A stretch of DNA of 64,000 nucleotides from Vavraia culicis subsp. floridensis (Eukaryota > Microsporidia > Pleistophoridae): positions 124,001 to 188,000 of the forward strand of contig NW_007360604.1 in the NCBI RefSeq assembly GCF_000192795.1, read 5' to 3'. Below are positions 41,701-52,348 of this stretch, piece by piece (positions within the stretch are counted from its first letter, which is position 1; each line of letters opens with the position of its first letter). A program made the translations under genes and the position numbers. The notes under the pieces were generated by a model that was not told the DNA's origin, did no database searches, and worked only from the letters and a program-made list of their open reading frames with translations.

Positions 41701-42248
41701 TGTTGTTTTCAATCAAAAACTCCTGCTTTGCGAAATGTTACGACCAAAAAGGAATTTATTTGCAAAATTTTTTAAGAGCACTTAATGATTTGAAAAAATG
41801 GAGTTGGACTTGAGAATTGACCATTTGATCATGGCACTTAGAATTGTTACCACGTTGGTTGTTTAAATGCATGGTGCTTATTTATTGCTTTTTGGCAAAT
41901 CTTGACGCTATTTTATAGCTTATTTGGTGATGGTGTCGAGTGTACATCTAACAACTGTAGCATTCCTCAATTCCACAGCTCTTATCGCCTATAGTAACAG
42001 CGGCAGCAAGAAATTATCGTATTTTGAATACCCGATCGAAGTACACGCACCTATCCATACGTTAAAATATTTTAATCGCACGTCAAAATGAAGCGAAATG
42101 TCAAAAAAAGAAAAAATTGCAAAAAGTGCTACTTTAAAATAAATGAAACCGATAAAAATGCATCCCTGCCTCCGTACTCCACAAAAATATACCGTTCTGA
42201 AAAATTCTTATAAAGGAGTATAAATTGAAAAATTTTTGTTCACCCCGC
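38789..42248. other. long gene-poor region with ORF relics
   Basis: About 3.5 kb without a supported gene. The first 1.9 kb is plainly AT-rich spacer. From 40741 there are coding-like pieces: a 38-codon ATG ORF (40741-40857) with a possible GTAAGC donor at 40834, an open frame at 40992-41231 (79 codons) that lacks an ATG in frame, and a 63-codon frame at 41584-41775. None is recognised. They may be decayed gene remnants. Confidence 0.45.
42243..42246 (+). promoter_or_regulatory. C-run start signal of MFS gene
   Basis: CCCC two bases before ATG 42249. It selects this ATG over an in-frame TTG 24 bases upstream. Confidence 0.6.
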
Positions 42249-43592
42249 ATGGATTGCCGGCTTTTTAGTTTGTTCATGATATCATTTTTCCTATACGCGT
42301 CAATCTACGCCGTCCATAACTTTATGTTCCAAATAGTAAAGGAGACCGGAGTCGTCGACAAGAAGAAGTACTGCCTACTCCAGCTGCTTTACATATTTAA
42401 ATTTGCTGGTGTCGTTATTTTTTGCAATCTCGGCGATAGAAAGGGAATTCACAGGTACATATTGGCTGTCAACGTTATTTTGTATTCTTTCTCCATGCTT
42501 GCTTTGTACAACCTGAGCTCAATTGAAAGTTTGGGTTTGAGAAAGATTATGGTTATAGTGACGATCGTGTCGAGCTATATCTTCATCAGCGGCACATTTC
42601 CGCTTTTAGACTCACTGATATACAATTATTTGGAGCATAAAGGAATGGACGTGAGGCAATCCGGCCGAGTTCGTATGGGAGGAGCATTAGGGAACATGTT
42701 TGTCCAAGTCGTGTGCTCGATGCTGCAGAAGTTCTTCAAGAATAAACTAAAAGGTGAAGGGATGGTGAATCGCGAGAATATGGTCAATATCGGCTGTAAT
42801 TTATTTTTTAGTGCTGGAACAGCACTCATTGCTTTGCTGTTTGCACCAAATTACGTTCTCGGTGAAAAAATTGTCAGCAAACCAAAGAAGTCGTGGAACG
42901 TAAAGAAAATGTTCAGTGACTTGATGTCACTGTTCACTCCGCTCTTCGTGCTTTACACAGTGGCAGTGTTGGGCCAGGGAGTAGACAGAGCTGGTATATC
43001 GACTTTCCTGTCCAAATACCTGGATACCAATGGAATTGACAGGTCCTTTGTACATCTCTTGTTTTTCTTTAGATGCATTCCAGAGATACTTATTTACGGG
43101 CTATCACAGCAAATAGAGAGTGTCCTTGGCATGAATGTGATGTTTCTATGTTCAGTCATCGTATCTACGTTTCGATCGTTCTTCTACGCATCGTATGACT
43201 TTGGTGGTTCCAAAAGGACAGTGATGACGATCACCGTTATAGCAGAGATTTTCAAAGGTTTGTATTCATCATTCTTCAACTATTGTGGATTAAGGATATT
43301 TAGGTCATTTGCTGCAGACGACACGCTCTCCTTGGCACAGGGTGTTTTCAATGGCACATATAACGCTCTTTCGTATTTTACTTTTGCATTTCTGGGTTAT
43401 TTCCTAGTTGATTATGAAAAGGCCGGTTTGCAGGACGGTGACGATGATATTCGAAGCCTATTCTTTGTTGTTGCCTGCATATCATGCATCTCAATCATTG
43501 CTCCGATCGTAGCTATCGCAAAACGCCGCGTAAACCGAAAGAAGGTCTATAAAAGCAGTGAAGTACAATCCGAATCCACAGAAGTCCAGTAA
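42249..43592 (+). CDS. MFS transporter, nucleoside-symporter/LacY-like group
   Basis: Twelve-pass carrier of the major facilitator superfamily, probably in the plasma membrane. The 447-residue protein has hydrophobic segments throughout, from FSLFMISFFLYASIYAVHNF to a last one near SLFFVVACISCISIIAPIVAI, and a charged tail (KRRVNRKKVYKSSE). The cytosolic loop after helix 2 reads NLGDRKGIHR, a version of the MFS signature. The pattern PLLDSLIYNYL...RQSGRVRMGGALG after helix 4 matches the MFS_1-like/NupG subgroup (P-x-x-D-x-L, then Y/S-G-x-x-R-x-x-G-x-x-G). Substrate is unknown; nucleosides or sugars taken from the host are reasonable guesses for an obligate parasite. A 12-base central loop rich in Lys separates the two halves. 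Confidence 0.75.
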   Translation: MDCRLFSLFMISFFLYASIYAVHNFMFQIVKETGVVDKKKYCLLQLLYIFKFAGVVIFCNLGDRKGIHRYILAVNVILYSFSMLALYNLSSIESLGLRKIMVIVTIVSSYIFISGTFPLLDSLIYNYLEHKGMDVRQSGRVRMGGALGNMFVQVVCSMLQKFFKNKLKGEGMVNRENMVNIGCNLFFSAGTALIALLFAPNYVLGEKIVSKPKKSWNVKKMFSDLMSLFTPLFVLYTVAVLGQGVDRAGISTFLSKYLDTNGIDRSFVHLLFFFRCIPEILIYGLSQQIESVLGMNVMFLCSVIVSTFRSFFYASYDFGGSKRTVMTITVIAEIFKGLYSSFFNYCGLRIFRSFAADDTLSLAQGVFNGTYNALSYFTFAFLGYFLVDYEKAGLQDGDDDIRSLFFVVACISCISIIAPIVAIAKRRVNRKKVYKSSEVQSESTEVQ

Positions 43593-45472
43593 TTGCGTCA
43601 TACTAAGGGATTTTTATGATTAAAAATCTTACGTGATTTTCTTAACTTTCAACGGTCCACGGTTTCTATGTTATACCTGTTTTGAGCAACTTTTTGATCG
43701 TGTTTATGTGGCGTTTTGAGCGTTAATGGCTTTTTACCGTATGACATCGGCACTGTAATATGAATATTTGAAAGAATACTGCGATAAATCAGCTGTTGTT
43801 TGTAGGCATCCGCGGTGTTGCACTTATTTATTGTTGGCGTAAGCTGTGATGGTGTGCACTGTTTGAGTATCATGGTCTGTTTATTCCTGGCTTACTGCAA
43901 GTTGAGAAGCTAGTTTTGGCGTGTTAGCGTCATTGCAGTAACATGACACGTGTTTTTTTGTTATTTATGAATACCTAGGTTTTTGTAAGCTAAGCTCTAT
44001 TGTATCAACTGTCGTTCAATAGATGGAAAAATGTTTAAATATGTTCTTACAGAGATGTGGATGGTATATAAATTGGTTATTGCGCAAATAGACATGTCTT
44101 GTTGTGCAGGGTGAGTTTACCGTTTATAAACTGTAGTAGAATGAGATCACCGGATGGGTAGTCTCCCAATAGAGCAAACGTCGATTTGTATGGAACTGCG
44201 ATCGGTTGTTGTTATTGTCGTGGTGGAAGATATTTCAGGTATTGCTGAAGCGTGAGAAATGTCCCATAGGTGCTGCCAAGTTTTGTAGGCAGTGTCGGTT
44301 GATGAGATGCTTCCGTCCAACGCATTTTGTTGTTATGAATTGCTGATTATGAGGGTAATTCTAGGAATTAAACACTTGATGAAATTCATGGCATATAAAG
44401 TTTTTTTACCAGTTCCGCTATTTTTGTTAATAATATAGAACAAAAACGTGGTTATTAGTTCAACAACACTGATTCTTTTTCTTGATTACCGTTCGGAACT
44501 ACTTTTTGCTACTCCCTAATTCCGAAAAGATTGCTACCAAATGCGGAATATCCGTTCTTTGAGAATTACGAGAGTGAAACTGCATGAAATTTTCTCTGGA
44601 GATGTTAACGATAGGCCGAACATTGAGCACGCTTCTTTGGCTGGATTTTAGGCTATCAAGAGTTCTATTTATCCTTGAATCCCGTGAAAAGATTTGCTGG
44701 GAGACGAGTTACAGCTTGCATATTAGGATCATTGCTGTGGCAGCTAGCATACCTTTCTGTTGTGATGAGGAAGCGCGAAGGTTCTGTGCGAACTAGTGCG
44801 CTGATTTCCCCTATAAACAAAAGGCCAGTGACCACGCTCGACCTCAGTAGACCAGAAAAATGTGTTTGTTTGGATATTGCCGACGTGTAAAGGAATAAAT
44901 ATGCTTTAAATGATAAAATGTCATTGGTTAAAAACATAAAATATGCTTCTGGATGAGAGACTAGTGAATTTACAGTAGAATTCGTAAGACCGAATAATGC
45001 TATCATATTTACACATATTGAATAAATTTTAGAAGTTAGAACTGATATCATTAATAATCAAAGTAATAAAAAAATTTTTTTCTTTTAGTATTCGGAAGTT
45101 TTTGGCAAATTTAATGCAATTTAACTATATAAGCTTCTTCTTCGACCAGAAGCTGCAAAGAGCATTATAGGAACCAACATTCTGAGTGTTTTTTGACATA
45201 AGGTGCGTCATATAAACGACTTTCTATTCCATAAAAAATGAATTAGAATCAGAAACAGTTAACATTTAATTACAACTATAGATACTTTTTAAACCGCAAA
45301 TCATTTCTACTTTGTTAAAACATCACGTCTATAACTAAAGAAAGCGATAAGACAGTGTCTTTCTATGATTTTATCTACACAGTACATATTTAATAATGTG
45401 ACACGCTTATCAGATAATTAGTACTTTTCAAGCTTATTATTTAGTTACTTATTCCATCCATTTTTATTTTTC
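43593..45472. other. intergenic region with a diverged repeat copy
   Basis: About 1.9 kb. A minus-strand ORF at 43649-43873 (74 codons) starts with ATG but has no C-run or homology. Disrupted coding-like sequence at about 44584-44890 includes repeat copy A (44707-44875), described separately. The last 600 bases are AT-rich and hold the promoter of the repeat-protein gene. Confidence 0.4.
44707..44875 (+). repeat. diverged repeat, copy A (left of the repeat-protein gene)
   Basis: Aligned by eye, this segment resembles 49811-49976 on the same strand with small gaps; conserved blocks include TGTGGC(A/C)GC...AGCATA, then GCGC-TGATTTCC, then AAA-GCCAGTGACCA against AAAGACCAGCGGCCA. The shared reading frame gives related peptides, but copy A has two stops and copy B none. 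It looks like a decayed copy of a gene or mobile element. Confidence 0.4.
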
Positions 45473-48400
45473 ATGCTACCAGAGTCTATTCGATCAACAA
45501 TTCTTACCACGGTTTATATCTTATTCTTTAGTCCGGATTATCTCGGCAAGATAACTGAGAAAACCGAGTACTTAGTTGTTCACGATAAAGAAAAGCTTTT
45601 TGTAACATTTGAAGAATTGTCTATTCATGATAATTGGGAGAATAAGGATTCCATGGCATGCAGGTGTTATAGCGTTCCCGGAAATGAATTGATTGCCAGA
45701 TCCTCAAGTGCTCATAACTCAATCGCGAGTGATGAAGATAGCATTTTGCTCAAGATAACCGGCGAGTCTTCAAAAGCTGAAAGTAGCTCTCCGGTCGAAT
45801 ACAAAATCATTATACTGCCAATCAAAAAGCTGTTGTATGAGAAGTTATCAAATTCATCATGGAAGTCAGATACAGAATTTACAGCCGACGAAATACATGA
45901 TATTATCGCCATACTACCACGTTGTATTGAGAAAAGAAGTCTTATTGCGTTCCTAATATTTAAAAACCTCATTAATGATACCAACCTGTATCAGCAACTG
46001 GAAAAAGTTTTTGCCGAAGAGCAAAGTCAACGAGAAAAACCATCTCTGTACAACCAATTGACTTGGTACGATGATATCCTCGCATTACTTCATGAGAGCT
46101 GCTATTTTGTTCTTGAGGACTGGACTGGCGGCTTAATGGTAACTGCATCCGAACATGAAAAGAAGTATAAATTTCCTATCTACATTGGGTCTATTAATGA
46201 CCATTCTTTGTGGACTTTAGCTGATTATTTAGCAGTTGATTATCAATTTTTACGGGAACTATCCCTAAATAAGTTATTAGCTCCTAAAAAAATGAACGTA
46301 TTGACATGGGACATTGATTTTACAGGCTATTTCAACAGAGATAGGAATTTTAAGCGGAATAATGATCAAGACACAGAAGCTATTAGAGATGACTTTGTGA
46401 AATATTTCTATAAATTGTTCAATGATTTGTTTGAATTATTAGAGAATGTGGAGGTAATGATATTACGTATATCATCGTTTCAGTATAATTCTGACTTTAG
46501 CTTTATGCCCAAAAAAAAGATTCACCTACACTGTAGTGATTGTCATTTTGATGTTTCAGCATGTTTGCCCAAAAACCTTGTAGTCTTGCACATAAGTCAT
46601 TCAAAAATAAGCGGGAGGTTAGAACTGCCCGAAGGACTATGCTCGGTTGTGGTAGAGCATACGGATATAATTTCTGAGGGTGTTTTGGTTATCAACGACA
46701 AATGTGAACAAATATTAATCCGTGAAACAAAAGGTAACATACTCTTCTCATGTGCATATAATTTTCATAGGATTGAGTTTCCGAATCATCTTATAAAAGT
46801 CGATTTTGGCAGAAATTCAGATGACACAGTGGAGTCATTAAGTATTGTTGATGCAAGGATTGTTGGGAATACAGAGCTCGGTTGCAACACCAAAACACTT
46901 TTTCTGGAAAATGTAAAGGTTTCTAACAATGCAGTGGTTAAAATACACCGCTCATGCAATAACATCATACTGAATAATTGTATGGGGTGCTTTGATCTAG
47001 CAGATGTTGTAGTGTGGGGGAGATTACAACTTGCCAACCGTAAAAATACATTTAAATTGGTCAGATCAGTGGAGAAGAATATACACGAGTTGTCAATGAT
47101 AAACATTAACTATGCTAAAGCAGCATTTTTATACGGTGAAGGGACAAACATGGCTTGTCTAGCAAGTATGAGTTCATACACAGATTTGTATCTAAAAATG
47201 AACATGAAAACAGACCGCATTACATCTCATAACCTTAAGTTTTACTTGGATATACCACTCCTCATGCACGGAAAGATAATATCAAGAATAGACCAAACTG
47301 AAAACTGCGAGTTCTACCAGTGTGATGATAACGGAAAAATTCAAATAATTCTAAAAAATGCCCGGATCAATGAAAAAATGTCATTGGCTGGCTGTAGTTT
47401 TCAAGAAATAGCACTAGTTAATGTTCAAGTCGCTCAAAATCAAATATTTGAGATCAATGCAGCGTATGAAAACTTGTCTTTGAAAAATTGCACCGGGCGC
47501 TTTATAATTCTGGGGATTGCAACTAATAAAGAAGAATACATCGATTTACAGAACGAAGAAAGTCATATATGGTTTTACAAGGTGGGGAGAAACGCATATA
47601 ATTGTGAGTTATCCGGTCTCTCGATAAATTACGGATTCAAGATTATTCATAAGTTACAAATAGCAAGATTATCAAACATAAAGATGAGTGATGGCGCAAT
47701 TTTTGATTTTGCAAACGGATGCGCAAATTTACATCTATTCAATTGCAAAGAATTTGGCTGTACATCTTTAGATAGTCCGAAGAAAATTATCATGAACACT
47801 TCCATGATTGGCGTACCGAAATACAAGAATCCGCCACACGAGGTTGAAATTTCATCATTTATATACGACGAAAAAATAGAAAAGTTGTTGATATCAGTGA
47901 AAAAGATACGTATTTACAGTCCTGAGTTGAATATGGACCTACCAATGGTGATAAACCATGAATGCGAACAAATCATCGCCAAAAATATCAAAGGTTGTTT
48001 GAAAATACCACTCATTATGAAATCATTGAATGATGCGTCAGTCATTACTTTACTTAATGGTACCTGCATATTTGACAGAATTTCACTTGGCATGTTTTTT
48101 AGTCTATTTTTAGAGAATGCAAGCATTGACCAGACGGTGGAAATATCAGCAAACATACACAGTCTAAGTTTAAAATCAGTCACTATAAAAGAGAACGCAG
48201 CATTAAGAGTTAATGCTAGTTGCGAAGTCATATCAATTTATAAATGTTCAGGCGACATTGATTTCAGGAAATGTGATCATCTAAGGTCGCTCACGTTGAA
48301 AGAAGGCCTGTTCATCTACTACGAAGCTGTGTACGCAAATATAACTTTCTTGCATTTAGAAAATGTTAAAATATGCACTTCGGTGTATTTGAATGAGAAT

Positions 48401-48591
48401 ATACGGTCTGTTAAACTGGTTAACGTGGAAGTCAAAAAATTTAAGGTTTTCAAAATACGTAAGAATTGCAGTACTGTATATATCCGTTGCTGTAAGGGAA
48501 ATATTATCACACCAAAAATGGCCAATATCAATGGCGGAGAACTCGAAACGGCCCCGAAAATAATTATCATGGAAAACAGATCGGAAAATTA
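45473..48591 (+). CDS. giant LRR-like repeat protein, N-terminal part (to assembly gap)
   Basis: First 1039 residues of a very long protein, cut by unknown bases. Residues 1 to about 360 are non-repetitive and begin MLPESIRSTILTTVYILFF; no clear cleavable signal peptide. From about residue 370 short strand-loop units typical of irregular leucine-rich repeats appear. A clear module recurs: C-x2-(I/V/L)-x-(I/V/L)-x2-C-x-G, with copies starting at 46703, 46955, 47465, 47720, 47963, 48221 and 48467. Spacing is 81 to 86 residues, with one double gap. Each module closes with a strand pair such as SLFLENASI or LHLENVKI. Large LRR families are known in Trachipleistophora-like microsporidia; a host-interaction role is guesswork. 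Flanked by copies of another repeat. Confidence 0.75.
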
Positions 48592-48611
48592 NNNNNNNNN
48601 NNNNNNNNNNN
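48592..48611. other. assembly gap of 20 Ns
   Basis: Twenty unknown bases, most likely a placeholder of arbitrary length. The reading frames on the two sides differ if exactly 20 bases are assumed, so true gap length is probably different. Confidence 0.95.
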
Positions 48612-48612
48612 G

Positions 48613-49551
48613 ATGCATAAAACAAGAGATTCTAGTGACATATGCTTTCCTGATTTGAGTCATGTCGAAATTTTGGAGATTTCCTACTACAATGGTTACT
48701 CAGATTTTAAAACATTGCTCACCAAATGTGTAAATGCTAAGAGGTTGATTTTACGTAACATTATCTGCAGACTGCATGATCGAACAAAGGAATATACACA
48801 CTATAACTTTGGAAAAGAACCTTTATCTTTTGAGCAAGACGATTTAACGGGGAAAGTTGAATCCGAAACGGACAAGATCTTATGTAAACAGTCGCTTATA
48901 GCAATTCCCGTGTTTGTATACAACTGGGGCAATATTTTTGAACATTACCGGCACAAAACACTACAACACCTAAGCATCACAAACTTTTGGCTCGATGAAC
49001 AATGTTTGGAACAAATAAGCAACTTTGTTATGTTAGAAACACTTTCCATTGTTTCACACTTTATTTCAGCAGGTGTGTTTAGCGTCCTACCACCAGGTCT
49101 GAAAGAATTCATAATAACACCGATGCTATGCTTTCCACTCAGGGAATTCGAAATAACTTCTTGTGAAGCAACATTTAATGAGAATAGGAATGTGTGCTAC
49201 CGAGCGCTAAGATATTTAAGAATACATTCTTACTTGTTCATGAATAAATCACAATTCACCTCTTTCCCAAGTACTATAGAGTTGTTGGAAATCATACCCT
49301 CGATCATAGGGTGTTCTGATCCTTCGATGTCAATAAAAATCAGGGTGAAAGAGTTAGTTATTTCAGAAATTGACCAACAAATAAAATGTAAAATTGAGGA
49401 TAACGGTACAATGGAAGAATATTATGATAGTTTGTTGAACATATTGTCGTATTTTATTGATTTTAGTGATATAGCACGAATTGCGATTCGAGATGGAAAT
49501 TTTTGGAGATTTGTTGAACCCCGAGATTACGGAAATGGAACAATTGATTAA
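48613..49551 (+). CDS. giant LRR-like repeat protein, C-terminal part (after gap)
   Basis: 312 open codons after the gap, ending TAA at 49551. Content matches an LRR array: VEILEISYYNGYSDFKTLL, NAKRLILRNIICRL, LQHLSITNFWLDEQCLEQI, MLETLSIVSHFISAG, LKEFIITPML, ALRYLRIHSYLF and IELLEIIPSI, each a strand of L-x-x-L-x-I followed by a loop. The ATG at 48613 falls right at the gap edge and is probably internal. Most likely this is the continuation of the protein on the left; two adjacent genes of one family are the alternative. The C-terminus has no membrane segment. Confidence 0.7.
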   Translation: MHKTRDSSDICFPDLSHVEILEISYYNGYSDFKTLLTKCVNAKRLILRNIICRLHDRTKEYTHYNFGKEPLSFEQDDLTGKVESETDKILCKQSLIAIPVFVYNWGNIFEHYRHKTLQHLSITNFWLDEQCLEQISNFVMLETLSIVSHFISAGVFSVLPPGLKEFIITPMLCFPLREFEITSCEATFNENRNVCYRALRYLRIHSYLFMNKSQFTSFPSTIELLEIIPSIIGCSDPSMSIKIRVKELVISEIDQQIKCKIEDNGTMEEYYDSLLNILSYFIDFSDIARIAIRDGNFWRFVEPRDYGNGTID

Positions 49552-50115
49552 AGTTGGATATTACGCTCATTTTCGACAAAAAACATATTTGTGCCTGAAG
49601 CTTGCATGAGAAGGTAGCTTAACCTATCCTTTTATCACAAGAGTTAACGAAACAATAATACGCAGTGCGGTTGCGGTACTTCTAATACAGGCATAAATCT
49701 TTATGCTTTTGCATTGAGTTGATATCCCAGTATGCGCTCATCCTGTGTACTTTTTGCAGAACTGCATTTTAAGCACACTCCCTGTTTGTGGAGGTGACTG
49801 CAGCACAAGTTGCAATTTTTGTGTTAAGGTCATTTTTGTGGCCGCAGCATATCTTTTTCTTATATTGAGAGACATGCTAGATTGTTATGCAAGCTGGCGC
49901 ATTGATTTCCTCCATGAATCAAAGACCAGCGGCCATGAACGGTATCGGCGAGCTGAAAATGCATTGTTTAGGCGTTTTGGAAGTAAATAAATGATTTTTA
50001 GTGGAACAAGGTACCAGATGTGTGTGTGATAAGTAATATACTACAAAAAGGAAACGTGGATGGCATGAAAATGTCGACATAATCAATTACAATTTTTTAT
50101 TTGACATTGTTACTA
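49552..50115. other. convergent intergenic region with repeat copy B
   Basis: Contains an open frame (49745-49990, 81 codons, non-ATG opening) whose 3' two thirds coincide with repeat copy B. Not called as a gene because it lacks an ATG and start signal. Confidence 0.45.
49811..49976 (+). repeat. diverged repeat, copy B (right of the repeat-protein gene)
   Basis: Partner of 44707-44875, same orientation, with the repeat-protein gene between. Its open frame encodes a hydrophobic stretch (VIFVAAAYLFLILRDML) then a basic one (ERYRRAENALFRRFGSK). The family is not recognised. Confidence 0.4.
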
Positions 50116-51921
50116 CTATAGGTTGAAAGAATCATCCTCATCACTGGTGGTGAATTTTGATGATACGTTGCTCATGATGGTGCGAAAAACATCCTTAGGT
50201 GATTTCTTGTAAAGATGATCATCTTCTTCATTGGACGTGTTAATTTTTTTACTTTCCTCTTTGTTAAGTTCCTGTTCTGAGCTAAAGCCGACAGGCTCCC
50301 GGCTCCCAATAATTTCTTGTAAAACCTTGATCCGTTCGGTTATAAGCAGTACAAATAAATCATTAACGTTTTCGTGTAGGATATTTTGTCCACAACAGAA
50401 ATACTTTCTGAGTTCGCGCACATAAAACATCAGGTTTTCCTCGTTATTGCCGGTCAAAGCGTGTGTATCAACTAATAGAATGATCAGACCTTTAACAATT
50501 GCATTTTGTGTATCATCTTTCACAAAAGCGAGCATACTTGCGATGTGCGATTCAGTTAAAATGAGTTTTGTTTTCATTATGTTCAAGAAAATGAATAAAC
50601 CAATTACAAAATAAGTAGATCGCTCGGTGAACCTCTGTAACTCCTGCTGACACAGATCTATAAAGCTGTAATAGGATGATAAAAAGTCTTGCGGTACGGC
50701 CGTGCTGTTCGTCAGGTTTATTTTCGTATAAAATTCCTCAGTGGCTACTTCTTCATCAGCACCTTCTTCATCAAATAAATGTGTGGTATCGTTTTTGTTA
50801 TTCATTTCATTACCAGTTCGTTCCAATTCTTCCTCTTCTTCTCGCTTGTTATGTGCCATTTCGCTGTCTTTTACCGTCAAATTTACGTTCGATAGTTCAG
50901 AAATAATCTTTTCAGTGTGTACTTCCTCGTAAAATCTCTTAAAAAAATAGCAAGCCAAAAAGTAACACGTGTATTCATTGTTTAAATCAATAGTCTCTAG
51001 ATTGAAAGGCGTGGTCACCAAGAAGTATATCTTAAGCAGCTCTCTCCTTCTTTCTGTTTTTAAGAAAAAACTATAATAATCGAAGTCCTTCATAAATGCA
51101 TCCAATCCTACTCTATTGTAAAAAAATATGAATACAAAGTCATACCGCTTCATTTCAAGCGCCTTTGTGACCAGCTCTATTTTTTTTAAATCCGCTTGCA
51201 TTTTTGCAAAATTTATGTTTCTCGTATCTAAAAGTTTTTCTAACACATTAAAATAATAGTGTGGATAGCGATTTCGATACGGTTCAAGGATCCTTTTCCA
51301 TTCGGTGTTGTAGAAGTAGTCCTGGCACTCGAAAGAATCGTGGAGCAGATTCGCTATGATGCCGAAGCACGATTTAATGTGGTTCTGCTCATGCAACAAT
51401 TCAAATATCCTTTCAAATATACCATTTTCAACCAATTTCTTTTTGAAAGATACGTCACGGATCAGAATATCGATTAGCCTGAATGCCCTTTCGTCAATTT
51501 TCTTGAAATACGTGAACTGTTTCTCGTTGTTAGTGAAGGCTCTGCCAACTTTTGAATGATCCTTTGCAGCCAAAAGTACCAGAATGTCTGTACCACGCTT
51601 GTTACGTGCGTTTATCAATATCTGCACGTATTTTTCTATTTTCAAGAATATCTCCTGGAATTCCTGTCCGTTGGAAGATCGGAAGATGCTACTTAGAACC
51701 TCAAAATGATTCCGATGCACGAAATATTGCATCGACTCAATGACTGATGCCATGCTGTATATTCCTATCTCGTTAGGATTCTTCTCAGCAATCTCTTTTA
51801 GAGAATTTATAGCTGATATTCTGTCTTCAAGATACGATGACGCCGTCAGTCTGTTATTAAGGATATTTAGCTCATCACACAGTGCTATCCTGTCAGGTTC
51901 ACTGTCCTTGAATATTTTCAT
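50116..51921 (-). CDS. USO1: Uso1/p115-like vesicle tether, head domain protein
   Basis: Tethers ER-derived COPII vesicles to the Golgi. The 601-residue protein begins with the armadillo-type globular head: CDELNILNNRLTASSYLEDRISAINSLKEIAEKNPNEIG is a clear match to the p115 start (R-L-x-S-x-x-LEDRR-x-A-x-x-L-x-S-L), with SMASVIESMQYF following and further helical repeats to about residue 345, then an acidic linker (EEEEELERTGNE) and another helical block. The long coiled-coil tail of Uso1 (about 1000 residues in yeast) is absent; only a short acidic, Lys/Ser-rich end remains. The frame is open 15 codons upstream from a TTG; ATG 51921 is chosen, as it begins next to the conserved region. Confidence 0.8.
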   Translation of the reverse strand: MKIFKDSEPDRIALCDELNILNNRLTASSYLEDRISAINSLKEIAEKNPNEIGIYSMASVIESMQYFVHRNHFEVLSSIFRSSNGQEFQEIFLKIEKYVQILINARNKRGTDILVLLAAKDHSKVGRAFTNNEKQFTYFKKIDERAFRLIDILIRDVSFKKKLVENGIFERIFELLHEQNHIKSCFGIIANLLHDSFECQDYFYNTEWKRILEPYRNRYPHYYFNVLEKLLDTRNINFAKMQADLKKIELVTKALEMKRYDFVFIFFYNRVGLDAFMKDFDYYSFFLKTERRRELLKIYFLVTTPFNLETIDLNNEYTCYFLACYFFKRFYEEVHTEKIISELSNVNLTVKDSEMAHNKREEEEELERTGNEMNNKNDTTHLFDEEGADEEVATEEFYTKINLTNSTAVPQDFLSSYYSFIDLCQQELQRFTERSTYFVIGLFIFLNIMKTKLILTESHIASMLAFVKDDTQNAIVKGLIILLVDTHALTGNNEENLMFYVRELRKYFCCGQNILHENVNDLFVLLITERIKVLQEIIGSREPVGFSSEQELNKEESKKINTSNEEDDHLYKKSPKDVFRTIMSNVSSKFTTSDEDDSFNL

Positions 51922-52348
51922 TGTGTTATTCGAGAGGGTTAGCAGTATTAAAAAAACACTTTGCAATTAAACTGCGTATTTACGATCATTAAGAGAGCAA
52001 ATAAATATTTTTCTGCAAAATAAGACGAATTTAAAGTACAAACACATTGCTTATGAGTTGTATATTGGAATGCGTGGTTAAAAAATTGTTAATATGACAC
52101 CATGTAAAATCTGTTTCTATTAAAAGCATTGCGATTCCGCTCTTTGAATTGAAACGCTACGTATCGTATGAATAGTACAACAAACCAAAGTTAAGTATCG
52201 TTCGAATAGTACAACAAACCAAGGTATCATATTTATGTGAAGTAGCTCAGGTGTTAAAATGATGTTAAGCAACCCTAAAAAAGCTATCTAGGTAGTTCCT
52301 TACAATTTATATTTTGCGTGTAAAATCCCATAAACAATTTATTGATTG
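51922..52348. other. intergenic region with a short tandem repeat
   Basis: Between two minus-strand genes. No gene seen. Holds the 34-base tandem duplication at 52161-52227. Confidence 0.55.
52161..52227. repeat. 34-base tandem duplication
   Basis: Two direct copies start at 52161 and 52195. Both contain GTATCG followed by GAATAGTACAACAAACCAA, differing by a few bases. It is probably a recent slippage duplication in spacer DNA upstream of the USO1 gene. Confidence 0.85.

Noticed and set aside
43649..43873. 74-codon minus-strand ORF downstream of the MFS gene
   Set aside because: Only two Cs precede its ATG, and no domain or homology is visible.
52236..52300. TAGCTCAGG D-loop-like string near the tandem repeat
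   Set aside because: No matching T-arm or anticodon stem within tRNA distance.
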